Under the pieces are notes generated by a model, which did no database searches, was not told the origin of the DNA, and saw only the letters and a program-made list of their open reading frames with translations. From positions 1-25,444 of the forward strand of contig JANBQC010000413.1 of the NCBI GenBank assembly GCA_027576995.1: a stretch of DNA of 25,444 bases, in the 5' to 3' direction. Origin of the DNA: Dimargaris cristalligena. Lineage: Eukaryota > Kickxellomycota > Dimargaritomycetes > Dimargaritales > Dimargaritaceae. Positions within the stretch are counted from its first letter, which is position 1, and every line of letters starts with the position of its first letter. This document shows, piece after piece, positions 11,134-21,117 of this stretch. Position numbers and translations under genes: made by a program.

Positions 11134-12153
11134 GAACCCTGACGCGCTTGAATAACCACCAACTTAGTCATTATGGAATATAACCGGTAGCTTTTTGGGA
11201 CATATCCCCATGATTAATCTTGGCCCCTTTCTTGCTGTCCCTCCTTTATCTATAGCTACGAAAATAGCTGTTTCTGTAGATATGGGGAGAGACGTGTTTC
11301 TAGGGGAAGTGACTATCTATTTCTATTCTCCATCCATGTGTCCCCTACGATGATCCAATTTATCTCTAGAGACCATCAACTATTGGATTAGAAGGTGTGG
11401 CGGGGTAAGGTCTGGAGACCTATGGGGAATATCCACGGGATTGGTGGTGCACCTCCATCCCCACCGGCGTCTGAATGGCCGGGACCAATAGACGGATCCG
11501 AATTTAATCCCCCTACGCGACTGTCGCGACAGCGCCTGTAAAACGAAAGTGGGTGTGGGGTCGAATTGCCGCGTAATTGGGTAGGGGGGTGGTGCTGTGC
11601 TCTATATACATACCTGTCTTTTAAATAGCTTCTTCATTTTTTTCTTCAGAGAATAAGCCCCCCCATTCTGCCCCAACCTGGTCCAGCTGGGGGACTACGC
11701 TGTACTATACCCGTACAACCAATACAGCATACTGAAAGAGAAAGAGCGCACCTGTAAGCGACAACGGGCCGGATCCACACTAATTGTACACGGGACCCCT
11801 CCTCCCATAGCAACAGAGGGAGAGGGGGTAAAGATAAGGGAGAAGAGGGGAAGCCTCACTTTTGGCTGTATGGCAAAGCGGTAGCCACACGGTTTCACCT
11901 GCCTAGCGTTCACGTTCCTTTTCCCCACCCACTCCCACCGTTTGGACTGGCGGCCCGAGAGTTAAACATCCCCCAACGTTCCGTCGCCAGCTCCTCACAC
12001 ACCTTGTTTCTGTTTCGTTCGCTTTATGGTTTTATCCGGCAATCTCGTTCGTGTCCTGTCCTGACCTTTCCCGTATATCCTTGCCCTGCCTTTATCAGCC
12101 TATCTCTTCCCTTCACACGTACCTTTCCTCACCTGCCTCCATAGTCTTTCAAC
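11134..12153. other. intergenic region and aconitase 5' region
   Basis: About 1 kb ahead of the aconitase start. From about 11985 it becomes pyrimidine-rich, typical of the promoter/5'UTR of a highly expressed fungal gene, and the start context is CAACATG. A strong pyrimidine tract plus CAG at about 11649 looks like a splice acceptor, but I found no matching exon. No gene is supported. Confidence 0.4.
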
Positions 12154-15100
12154 ATGTTGGGACGTGGTACCGCCAGTCTTTTGAAGGTAAGGCTCCTTAG
12201 ATCCTCTTAACCCTATGGTCCCCATTCTAGCTCCTCCGCTGGGCATGTGGGTTGGTTGATTCTTATTTGGCAAGATCTTAGCTAGCATCTGTCAGTTGGC
12301 CCTAGCCCCAGCCTAGGTGAACCCCCCTTTTAGTCATGACTGTGGAGCACATGGCTATATGCGCATACAGCTGGCATGTCGCGGGGAGAAAAGGCCCACC
12401 GGACAACCACTGTTTGCGACGCAATGGCGGTGAACAGGGGTTGGGTATTTGGATTTTAGGAGGAGGGCATTCTCTTCAAGCGATTTTGGTTGATTTATGT
12501 TACTTAATCCACCAGACACATGAGGGGATACTCATATGGGGAGCATTACATGAACCCCCAGCTTGGTATTACTACCAGTGCGATATTTCCTCAATATTCC
12601 GGGCCTTTGCGACACATATATCCGCTTATTCTAACTAACAACCCCCCACTGCACTCTTGGTCCTCCTATCTCTGCGTTGACTATTGAATAGGGCACCCAG
12701 TCGGTCGTCCGCCGTCTCCCCCACACTCGCCGCTACGCCCAAGCGGCTGGCACTGGTCTGAACAATGTGATTATTTCCAACTTCGAGAAGGACCGCACCA
12801 TCAACTACCAGCGCATCCAGGATAACCTCGACATTGTGAGCAAGCGGTAAGTCAGCTTCTCAATCATGCATATCCCGTTGTTTGGAGGGCACGCTGACTG
12901 GCCCCGGTATCTTGGTCGGTGATTCTCGGGGTTGCCCTCTAGAGCCTTTCCCGATAGTCTGCATCGGACTATTGGGTATGGAGATGAGATGGAACTGGAT
13001 GCTGGATGATGTCACTCATCATGCTGGTGAGACCCATCCTTCCCCACTGTGCATGATCGGCAACCCTTATCACCTAGATCATTCTACCGTATTCTATTGG
13101 CTTGTATATTGATTGGTAAACTTACCCTTCTTCCTTATTCTGAACCATATATTGTCTTACTAGGCTTAACCGCCCCTTGACCCTGTCCGAGAAGATCGTG
13201 TACGGTCATCTCGACGATGCCGCCACCCAGGAAATCGAGCGTGGCAAGAGCTACCTCAAGCTGCGCCCCGATCGTGTAGCCTGTCAGGATGCCACTGCCC
13301 AGATGGCCCTACTTCAGTTCATGTCGGCTGGCCTGCCCTCCGTGGCCGTCCCTACCACTGTGCACTGCGATCATTTGATCCAGGCTCAGGTGGGCGGCCC
13401 CCAGGATCTGGCCCGCGCCAAGGACATCAACGGTGAGGTCTACGACTTTTTGGGTACCGCAACCGCCAAGTACAACATTGGTTTCTGGGGCCCCGGTTCC
13501 GGCATTATCCACCAGATCGTGCTCGAGAACTACGCCTTCCCCGGTGGGCTCATGATTGGTACCGACTCCCACACCCCCAATGCCGGTGGTCTGGGTATGG
13601 TGGCCATCGGTGTGGGTGGTGCCGACGCTGTCGACGTCATGGCCGATATCCCCTGGGAACTGAAGTGCCCCAAGGTGATTGGTGTCCGTCTGACCGGTAA
13701 GCTGAGTGGCTGGACCTCCGCCAAGGACGTTATCCTGAAGGTGGCCGGTATCCTGACCGTGAAGGGCGGAACTGGCGCTATTGTTGAATACTTCGGACCC
13801 GGTGTGGACTCCCTGTCCTGCACTGGTATGGGTACCATCTGTAACATGGGTGCCGAGATCGGAGCCACCACCTCCCTGTTCCCCTATAACGAGCGCATGG
13901 GTGATTTCCTGCGCGCCACCAACCGGCCTCAAATTGCCGAAGCCTCCAAGCGCTTCTCCCACAACCTGCGCGCCGACGAGGGTGCCCAGTACGACCAGGT
14001 CATTGAAATCAACCTGACCGAGCTGGAGCCCCATGTCAACGGCCCCTTCACCCCCGATCTTGCCACCCCCCTGAGCAAGTTCAAGGACGCCGTGGCCAAG
14101 AACAACTGGCCCTCGGAGCTCAAGGTTTCCCTGATCGGTTCCTGCACCAACTCCTCCTACGAGGATATGGACCGCTCCGCCTCCATCTGTAAGGAAGCCA
14201 TGGACCACGGTCTCACCACCAAGGCCAAGTTTACCATTACTCCCGGTTCCGAGCAGATCCGTGCCACCATTGAGCGTGATGGTCAGCTCGAGACCTTCAC
14301 CAAGGCCGGCGGTGTGGTCCTGGCCAACGCCTGCGGCCCTTGCATCGGTCAGTGGGATCGCCAAGACGTGCCCAAGGGCGTAAAGAACTCCATCATCACC
14401 AGTTACAACCGTAACTTCACTGGCCGTAACGATGCCAACCCGGCCACCCACGCCTTCGTGGCCAGTCCCGAATTGGTGACTGCCATGGCTTTCGCTGGTG
14501 ACCTTGGCTTCAACCCCGAGACCGACTCCCTGACCGGTTCCGACGGCAAGCCTTTCAAGTTCAGCCCCCCCAACGGTAACGACCTGCCCCCCCGTGGCTA
14601 CGACCCCGGTATGGATACCTACCAGGCTCCCCCCGCCGAGCGCTCCAACGTCGAGGTCAAGGTTGACCCCAAGAGCAACCGCCTCCAGCTCCTGGAGCCC
14701 TTCAAGAAGTGGAACGGCAAGGATTACGAGAACGTCCCCGTGCTCATCAAGGCCAAGGGCAAGTGCACCACCGACCATATTTCCATGGCCGGTCCCTGGC
14801 TCAAGTACCGCGGTCACTTGGACAACATCTCCAACAACATGTTGATCGGTGCCATCAACTCCGAGAACGGCGAGGCCAACAGCATCTACAACCGGTTGAC
14901 CGATAAGTTTGACGCTGTGCCCGCCGTGGCCCGTGAATACAAGGCCGCCAACATCCCCTGGGTGGTGATTGGTGACGAGAACTACGGTGAGGGTTCGTCC
15001 CGCGAGCACGCTGCCCTGGAAGTGCGCCATTTGGGTGGTGTGGCCGTCATTGTCAAGTCCTTCGCTCGTATCCACGAGACCAACCTGAAGAAGCAGGGTA

Positions 15101-15330
15101 TGCTTCCTCTGACCTTCGCCAACCCCGCTGACTACGACAAGATTGGCTCCCGGGATACCGTCGACATCATCGGCCTGACCGACCTTCAGCCCGAGAAGCC
15201 CCTGACCCTGCGTGTCCACAAGCCTGATGGTCAAACTTTCGAATTCCCCGTGAACCAGACCTTCAACGAGAACCAGATCTCCTGGTTCAAGGCCGGTTCC
15301 GCCCTGAATAAGATGGCTTCCAGCTCCTAA
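12154..15330 (+). CDS. ACO1: mitochondrial aconitate hydratase, 3 exons, 784 aa
   Basis: Exons are 12154-12186, 12692-12846 and 13164-15330. The enzyme interconverts citrate and isocitrate through cis-aconitate in the mitochondrial TCA cycle, using a [4Fe-4S] cluster. Residues 1 to about 32 are rich in Arg, Ser and Thr with no acidic residue and end near R-R-Y-A, a typical matrix-targeting peptide. The three cluster cysteines are Cys390 (in G-S-C-T-N-S-S) and Cys453/Cys456 (in A-C-G-P-C-I-G-Q-W). Their spacing is the same as Cys385/448/451 of the mammalian enzyme. The C-terminal swivel domain carries the G-S-S-R-E-H-A motif. Length is normal. Introns are 505 nt (GTAAGG) and 317 nt (GTAAGT), and the first coding exon encodes only 11 residues. 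Codon use is extremely biased toward C/G-ending codons, as in a highly expressed gene. Confidence 0.98.
12187..12691 (+). other. intron 1 of aconitase
   Basis: A 505-nt phase-0 intron with a GTAAGG donor and an AATAG acceptor. It splits the mitochondrial presequence after residue 11. It contains a 100-codon ATG frame (12336-12638) without any known motif, which I treat as chance. Confidence 0.9.
12847..13163 (+). other. intron 2 of aconitase
   Basis: A 317-nt phase-2 intron with a GTAAGT donor and a TTACTAG acceptor. The joined codon encodes Arg63 in the conserved K-R-L-N-R-P-L-T segment. Confidence 0.95.
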
Positions 15331-16381
15331 ACTACGCTGGTTCTACCTCTTTTTCTGAAGCTTAAGACGCCCGTCATTTTTAACATACACCATTTTATAG
15401 ATTGCTTTCCGATTTGCTGGATTTTATTTTCCCCTCAATCCGGATTCCGTGGCCAGCACTTGCTCAATTCCAGGTTTCCATGCAGAAAGAACGGGCTAGA
15501 TTTTTTCAAAAGGCGGAAAAGGTGGCCCTTTTTCTCTGAAATCAACTGAGAATTTATTCTATTTATCACTATACTCGAGTATTTATCACACTCCAGTATA
15601 GCTGGGGAAAGAGGTAGTGTTTGCACGCCTTTTTCTCTGCCGTTTCCTGTTTCATTAGGTGTATCTATCAACGTCCATTTACTAAAAATTTAAATACTTT
15701 AATCATATTGACCTTGGCTTGTTTTGGTCTATTGGAGAGGTATAGAGGGAATGGTGTAATAACGTATGCAAGTGGCGAATGGTGGGTCGAAAGACGTGTA
15801 ACCCAGTCCTTGTGCTGTTGGGGGTACTCCCTAATGGACCCTTTGGTATATGGAATCTAGCACTGTTCCCGTATGCCCGGGGGAGACGGGGTTCGGGTAT
15901 TCTATACAGCGACCAGTTGTGGATGTCGGTTACTTCCAAATGTCACAATTATAGCCATTTTGGTCGTTTGGCCACCCGCACCACGTTGCACACACCGTTT
16001 GCTCTTCTTTAGCCTTGTGGGCACACCACCCGACCTATTCAGCAGCTTATTCTCCGGAGATTGATATCGGGGATTGTTATATAGGTCGATTCTGGTGCTT
16101 TTTTATTTTTCTATTAAAATGGTTCAATTCTCGGCCTAGTGCTTTTATCTGCCCTGATATTGCAGCCCTTTTTAGCCCTACCGCGCCACTCCAGCCATGT
16201 AGATGCAGTTAGTTTTACCTGTCTCCTTTTTATATACACCTATAAGTAACCCTATATATTAAATTCCACCGTTTAAGTACGTCAGTTGTTTTGCTTGAGT
16301 TCTGTAAGCATCAATGTATTAAAAGAAAGACTGCCACACCATTATTATATCCTCTGCTCTATTCACACACCTCGTCTATAG

Positions 16382-16574
16382 GTAAGTGGGTGCTTTTTTT
16401 TTAAAAAAAAAATCCAAAATATTTTCTGAGTCCCTCCGGCTCGAGCATTTCGATCCTTAATTGACCAACGGCCGCAGCATTCCCCGATTCCTTTATCGAG
16501 TTATTTTAATTATTAAGTTTTGGTTCTTCGCTGACCTCTCTATCTCCCCCCTTCACCTTCATTACTCTTCCCAG
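16382..16574 (+). other. probable 5'UTR intron of DPH5
   Basis: A perfect GTAAGT donor at 16382 is followed by a CTGAC branch-like sequence near 16530, a long pyrimidine tract and a CCCAG acceptor at 16574, 31 bases ahead of the DPH5 ATG. Length is 193 nt. There is no ATG between the acceptor and 16606. Confidence 0.55.
16394..16412. repeat. T9-A10 homopolymer palindrome
   Basis: A run of nine T is directly followed by ten A, inside the probable DPH5 leader intron just after its donor. It is a self-complementary tract that could be length-variable. Confidence 0.85.
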
Positions 16575-16605
16575 GTCTCCCATTCTACTACCACGACACC
16601 ACGCC

Positions 16606-17740
16606 ATGTTCTACGTTATTGGCCTTGGTCTAGCCGACGAGAGAGACATCACTGTGAAGGGTCTCGAAACCGTCCGGCGCTGCAAGCGGGTCTACTTGGA
16701 AGCCTACACGAGTATTCTGCTGGTTGAAAAAACTAAGCTTGTAAGTCAAGAAGGGTACATACCGCCTATACCCTCCCCGCGCACATGGCATCTCACCAAT
16801 GCTTTTTCCCTACGGCTGGGTCAGGCGAAAGACCTGTGTGGGTTATATGCACGGCCCATTCTATACGGAGGAGATAAGGCCTGGTGGTAGATAATTATAG
16901 TGCATCCGACTTGGTGCACTTTTAATGGCACCTGCTAATATTTTTATCGTATCTCTCCTCCCTCCTTATCTAACCCCACCCACCCCACCCCATCATCCAT
17001 TTTACCTCTGCATTCATCAGGAGGACTACTATGGCTGCCCCGTGATCGTGGCTGACCGGGAAATGGTGGAGAGCGAAAGCGACACCATTCTCGAGAACGC
17101 CGGCGAAGTAGACGTGGCCTTTCTCGTAGTGGGCGACCCGTTCGGGGCCACCACGCACTCGGACCTCGTGCTCCGGGCGCGCGAGCTGGGAATCCCGGTC
17201 CAAATCATACATAATGCCTCGATCATGAACGCCGCGGGGGCCTGCGGGGTGCAGCTGTACAATTTCGGACAAACCGTGTCCATTGTGTTTTTTACAGACA
17301 CCTGGCGCCCGGACAGTTTCTACGCCCGTATCCAGGAGAACCGGTCCATTGGCTTACACACCCTGTGCTTGTTGGACATTAAAGTGAAGGAACAGACTAT
17401 GGAAAACTTGGCCCGCGGTCGGAAGATTTACGAACCCCCGCGGTACATGACCATCAACCAGTGCATCGAGCAACTACTGGAGGTGGAGGCTAAGCGGGGG
17501 GAAAAGGTCTATACGCCCGATACGCTGGCGGTGGGTATTGCGCGAGTCGGCGCGGGGGACGAACAGGTCATTAAGGCCGGTACCCTCGGCCAGCTACAGC
17601 ATGAGGATTTCGGCCCGCCCCTGCACTCGCTGGTGCTGTTGGGATCCCGCTTGCACTTTTTGGAATTCGATATGCTGCGTCAGTATAGCGTGGGCCTGGA
17701 GAAACTGAACGAGGTGATTGCGCGGGATTATGAGCATTAA
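16606..17740 (+). CDS. DPH5: diphthine methyl ester synthase (Dph5), 2 exons, 284 aa
   Basis: Exons are 16606-16740 and 17021-17740, joined in phase 0 (GTAAGT donor, CATCAG acceptor, 280-nt intron). The enzyme uses S-adenosylmethionine to methylate the modified histidine of elongation factor 2 during diphthamide synthesis in the cytosol. The N-terminus Y-V-I-G-L-G-L and the block [13 protein letters not shown] (about residues 81-94) are the signatures of the family's SAM-binding methylase fold. Further conserved blocks are [24 protein letters not shown] and Y-E-P-P-R-Y-M near the middle. Its length is close to the 300 residues of the yeast protein, without the acidic C-terminal tail seen there. 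It stands alone, not clustered with other diphthamide genes. Confidence 0.98.
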
Positions 17741-18192
17741 GAGGAGAAATGGGGGGGGACATGGGTGGGGGCCTTCCTCCAGGCACCAGAGGGTGGGTTA
17801 GGTGAAGACTGCGTTTCAACTGTCTCCCCGAGGTGGTAGTGGCTTGCCCGAAACCCTCGCATGTTCTATATACGTTCGCTTTTTACTGTCTTTCCTATAC
17901 CCTCCCATAATCATAATCAGACTCAGTGTTATTCTAGTCTGCGTAAAACAATAAATTGCCCAGTAGTCTCAATTGCATCAAGCAAATGGGTGTTCTCATT
18001 GAAACGCTTCTTGATAAGAGCCCCGTCGACTTCCAATGAGTTAGCTAATGCCGAGAGCTCAGACATCATTTGTTTTTTATTTATATATCATAATAGAGCC
18101 CATTACTAGTACTAAGCTAGTGCAATCACCTTGCTCTGTCATGGCAGCAGTGCCTATTTTTTTAATACCTTTACCTAAACTCCAGCTTATAA
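17741..18192. other. spacer between DPH5 and the first membrane-protein gene
   Basis: 452 bp, turning AT-rich after 17860. An ATG frame at 17861-18109 has no motif. A TATAAA (18188-18193) overlaps the start codon of the next gene, which makes that start uncertain. No other gene is supported. Confidence 0.45.
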
Positions 18193-19425
18193 ATGGTGGT
18201 CATTCATTTCAGTAAAATATACACGGGTCTATTGGGGGCCACCCTCTCCGTGAGCCTAACCTATTTATACCAACCCTGGCTTGTACATAAGCAAAGATCC
18301 CGCTGTCCACGCCCCACCCGCTACCTGTACCAATTGGCCTGTGCCTTGGCCACGGTGGCCACCCTAACCAATCTCGGCCCCCGCCTATACAGTTCCTTCG
18401 GGGGCTGTACCCGCCTCGGAACGGCCCTGATGTGCTTTGCCCTACAGAGCGCGAAATTATGCAACTGTGGGGCCCTCTATTTTCTCTGGACCTATGGTAG
18501 TGGTAGTGGTGGTACTTCAACGGAGTCACCGATTACCTACCTAACATCTTCCTCCTCCCTCGTCGGGCCCTGGATCCACCGGCGTCTCTTCGGTAGTTTG
18601 GCTATTGTATACCTCCTGATGGTGGCCCTCCAAAGTGCGGTTATCCACAGCAAATATAACCGGGAATTGGTCATGTGTGCGCCCATTCAGGAATACATGT
18701 CCACCACGGCGTCGATCTCGGTGGAAGCGTTCGGAATCCTGTTTCTCCTCACGGCGATGCTATGGCCGCGGGAATGGACACGGTGGTTAGCGGGTCATTT
18801 CCGGCTGCCCGAGGGGCAAATGCCTGAAGGCAACGATTCTGGGATTTCAAAAGATTGGGCTTCACAGACGACCGATGCCACTGCATCATCGTTAGTACCA
18901 ACACTATTAACCGGGGGAGAGGAGCCGAATCCCATCGGACAACCCATTAATCAGGAAAAGCCGAGTAGGGATATTAGTAGGAGTAATAGGGTAGGCGAAA
19001 TCCCCCAACATTTTCCTCCGGAGACTCGCCACCGCCGCCTGAATCAGAAACACGAATCTTCGGCGGTTTCAGACGAAGTTTCAGAGGCGGGTACCTCGTC
19101 CGGACCCAGCGAGACCATTCAGGCCCTAAGTGATACAGGCCTGTCCCGGTCTGACATAGGACCGTCCCCCACCAGATCGATTACCAAGGCGGAGCACGTT
19201 GCGGTCGATAGTGCTTCTCCATCCCATACTGAGCCTTTCCGCGATGAGACGAGGTTATCAAAAGGCTGGACTGCTCACCAAACCCGCTGGTCAGTCTTGT
19301 ACGGGTGTTTATCCATTATTTTGTTAGCTCTATATTTTTCGCGGTTCTCAATGCACATTGATCTCGTGGCCCCCTGGTTAACCCTATTACTGCAACTCGG
19401 CTGGACTAGTCATATGTTAGAGTAG
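18193..19425 (+). CDS. predicted seven-pass membrane protein, 410 aa (copy A)
   Basis: A single open frame whose product shows seven hydrophobic segments: about residues 9-27, 46-63, 75-99, 132-151, 174-192, 367-383 and 388-406. Between segments 3 and 4 lies a Gly/Ser/Thr-rich loop (100-130). Between segments 5 and 6 lies a hydrophilic loop of about 170 residues, rich in Ser, Pro, Glu and Thr. The layout (very short N-terminus, seven passes, large fifth-sixth loop) resembles receptor-type seven-pass proteins, where that loop is cytoplasmic, but I see no motif of a named GPCR class, transporter or channel. The next gene downstream has the same plan. The start is uncertain: the ATG sits inside TATAAATGG, and a good TTTCAG acceptor at 18212 could join the frame to an upstream exon not found. 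There is no in-frame Met again until residue 80. Confidence 0.75.
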   Translation: MVVIHFSKIYTGLLGATLSVSLTYLYQPWLVHKQRSRCPRPTRYLYQLACALATVATLTNLGPRLYSSFGGCTRLGTALMCFALQSAKLCNCGALYFLWTYGSGSGGTSTESPITYLTSSSSLVGPWIHRRLFGSLAIVYLLMVALQSAVIHSKYNRELVMCAPIQEYMSTTASISVEAFGILFLLTAMLWPREWTRWLAGHFRLPEGQMPEGNDSGISKDWASQTTDATASSLVPTLLTGGEEPNPIGQPINQEKPSRDISRSNRVGEIPQHFPPETRHRRLNQKHESSAVSDEVSEAGTSSGPSETIQALSDTGLSRSDIGPSPTRSITKAEHVAVDSASPSHTEPFRDETRLSKGWTAHQTRWSVLYGCLSIILLALYFSRFSMHIDLVAPWLTLLLQLGWTSHMLE

Positions 19426-20100
19426 CCCAGTAACTTGTTCCACTACGCCCTAGCCTATGAGTAAACCGTTTATACATTGGTCTTTTCTACTGATACAAGA
19501 TAATACGGTAGGAGGGGTGCAAGTCGACCTTGGGAATAATATTTTTATGTTTCCCAATACCTCTTACCTTGGTACACTTAATGGTTGCCAAAAGTCACGT
19601 AAAAGGTACTCTACTGGGAACAGACCGCTTATGTGAGCACGCCTAATCCATCTGAAACTGGTAGGCGCGGCGATTTAATAAAATCATCTTTAGCAAAACC
19701 AAGTGGCGGGTTGTTTGAGAGAGGGCTCGTGTTCCTTTAAGGCACGGCGATACCTATACACCATGTCTATTGTAAGTCGACCCGATCAGCCCAGCCCAGT
19801 CAGTCCAAATCCCGTTTTATCCATTTATATGGGGGTTACTCGCCAAAGTTACGGGTGCTTTGTTTTCCCATGTATATCCTACACCTTCATTCATGTTCAA
19901 TATTAGTTCTATTACGGCTTCTGGAAGCCTGTATTTATTAGTATTATTATTGGAGGATTCCCAAATATTTTCATTCGCCTTCCGCGAGTTTGGCTACTTA
20001 TCACTAAAAGCAAAGGGGGGACTGGCTCCTTCAATTCCACTTTACAGTGTTGCGGTACATTGCGATTGCCTTAGTTTAGCCTATTTTCACCACGACCATA
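19426..20100. other. spacer between the two membrane-protein genes
   Basis: 675 bp. It contains CACCATGTCTATT followed directly by a GTAAGT donor (19763-19777), which may be a first mini-exon of the next gene. Otherwise it is AT-rich with no supported gene. A long frame in another register (19860-20558) overlaps the next gene and looks like its shadow. Confidence 0.4.
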
Positions 20101-21117
20101 ATGTACGGAAGCATTTGCTCGAGTACAGTGGGGCTTACTCTCGCTGGCCTATTGCTCAACCTCCGCACCCTCAAATATCACCGATCTCAGCCACCCCTCC
20201 TGCCCCGGCTCCTTTGGATACACCAGCTTCTGACCCACCTGGTGAGTATCGGTTCTTGCCTAGCCCTACTGGGGCCCTTCGTTACGACGCCCTACTGGCT
20301 CAAAGATTACCAACCTGTTATTGCCGTCTTGTTATTGTTGATATTGATCATGAACCATGGTACTCTCTTTGCTCTCATGGTGCAGCCCTATCTGTTGGTA
20401 TCATCACTATCGTCATCGTCATCGTCATCGTCATTACCATCACTATCACCACCATTATTATCATTTTCATCAGCAGCAGTACCTGCTCTTCCCCTTCATC
20501 AACCCGCCCCGACACAGGCCGCCCGGGCCCCAGTTCCCATTCCACACTGGTGGCATGACTACCGGCCCCTGGCCATATTCACCCTCCTCAGCCTGGCCGA
20601 ATTCGGGGCCGGTGTGGTCTGCAGTGTCCTCAGTCGGACCTACATTCATTCCATATTAAAAGCTACACTGGTGCATTGGCACTCACCTTCCCAAGTTCTA
20701 ACCGGCTCCCTGGCCGTATTAGTCAACCTCTTCCTCCTCCTCATGGTGGTGCAACAGCAATCGGGAAATGCCCGGTCCTCCCCACCGGCGGGGATTTCCC
20801 CTACCCCTTCGCCGGCAGACGGCGAAGAAACCCCTGCCGGCAAGGAAAAGGAGGGGGACAATGATGATGCATTGGCACCCACGAGATTAAAAAAGGTGCG
20901 GCGCTGGCCTCGGTGGAACGGGGTTCGATGGAAAGTCCGGTCAGCCCTTCCTGGGCTGCTAGCCTTGGCCATCTCCACCGTTTTCTGGATTCTGTGGATG
21001 ACCAATGTTTGGAAAACCTATTCCATGCAACTGCTGTACCTGAACATCGCTGTCCAGATGCGAATCACAACTGATATGTGGGTAGTACGAGCACAAAAGG
21101 TAACCCATACCAATTAG
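20101..21117 (+). CDS. predicted seven-pass membrane protein, 338 aa (copy B)
   Basis: The open frame encodes seven hydrophobic segments at about residues 7-21, 36-58, 71-96, 155-177, 197-217, 281-299 and 306-322. A Ser-run loop (about 101-126, including ten Ser nearly in a row) separates segments 3 and 4. A charged, Pro/Ser-rich loop (218-278, with a basic end K-K-V-R-R-W) separates 5 and 6. The order and loop style match the preceding gene 675 bp upstream on the same strand, suggesting an old tandem duplication, although sequence identity is low. I recognise no family. Both ends may extend by splicing: a mini-exon at 19763-19771 could join at 20080, and a donor at 21100 could join an exon at 21252-21332 that adds a basic C-terminal tail. 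With neither, the protein starts at 20101 and ends at 21117. Confidence 0.72.
   Translation: MYGSICSSTVGLTLAGLLLNLRTLKYHRSQPPLLPRLLWIHQLLTHLVSIGSCLALLGPFVTTPYWLKDYQPVIAVLLLLILIMNHGTLFALMVQPYLLVSSLSSSSSSSSLPSLSPPLLSFSSAAVPALPLHQPAPTQAARAPVPIPHWWHDYRPLAIFTLLSLAEFGAGVVCSVLSRTYIHSILKATLVHWHSPSQVLTGSLAVLVNLFLLLMVVQQQSGNARSSPPAGISPTPSPADGEETPAGKEKEGDNDDALAPTRLKKVRRWPRWNGVRWKVRSALPGLLALAISTVFWILWMTNVWKTYSMQLLYLNIAVQMRITTDMWVVRAQKVTHTN
20401..20480 (+). repeat. in-frame TCATCG-type repeat encoding a Ser run
   Basis: Hexamer repeats of TCATCG, grading into TCA/TCG/CCA triplets, encode the Ser-rich loop between membrane segments 3 and 4 of copy B. Copy-number changes of whole units would keep the frame. 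Confidence 0.85.

Larger units (their letters stand above)
15331..16605. other. intergenic: aconitase 3' region and DPH5 promoter
   Basis: About 1.27 kb, AT-rich. The first 150 bases after the aconitase stop are T-rich, as expected for a 3'UTR. Several TATA-like elements (16230-16260, and about 16345) lie ahead of the probable DPH5 5'UTR intron. Short frames here show no motif. Confidence 0.5.

Noticed and set aside
11650..11757. Possible exon after the strong TTTCTTCAG acceptor
   Set aside because: Each register gives only a short Pro-rich or quickly stopped frame, with no partner exon that I could justify.
12336..12638. 100-codon ATG frame as an independent gene
   Set aside because: It lies wholly inside aconitase intron 1, whose boundaries are well defined, and shows no motif.
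19860..20558. 232-codon frame overlapping the second membrane-protein gene
   Set aside because: Different register; the Ile/Val/Thr alternation is the hexamer repeat read out of frame, and the seven-pass frame is longer with better codon use.
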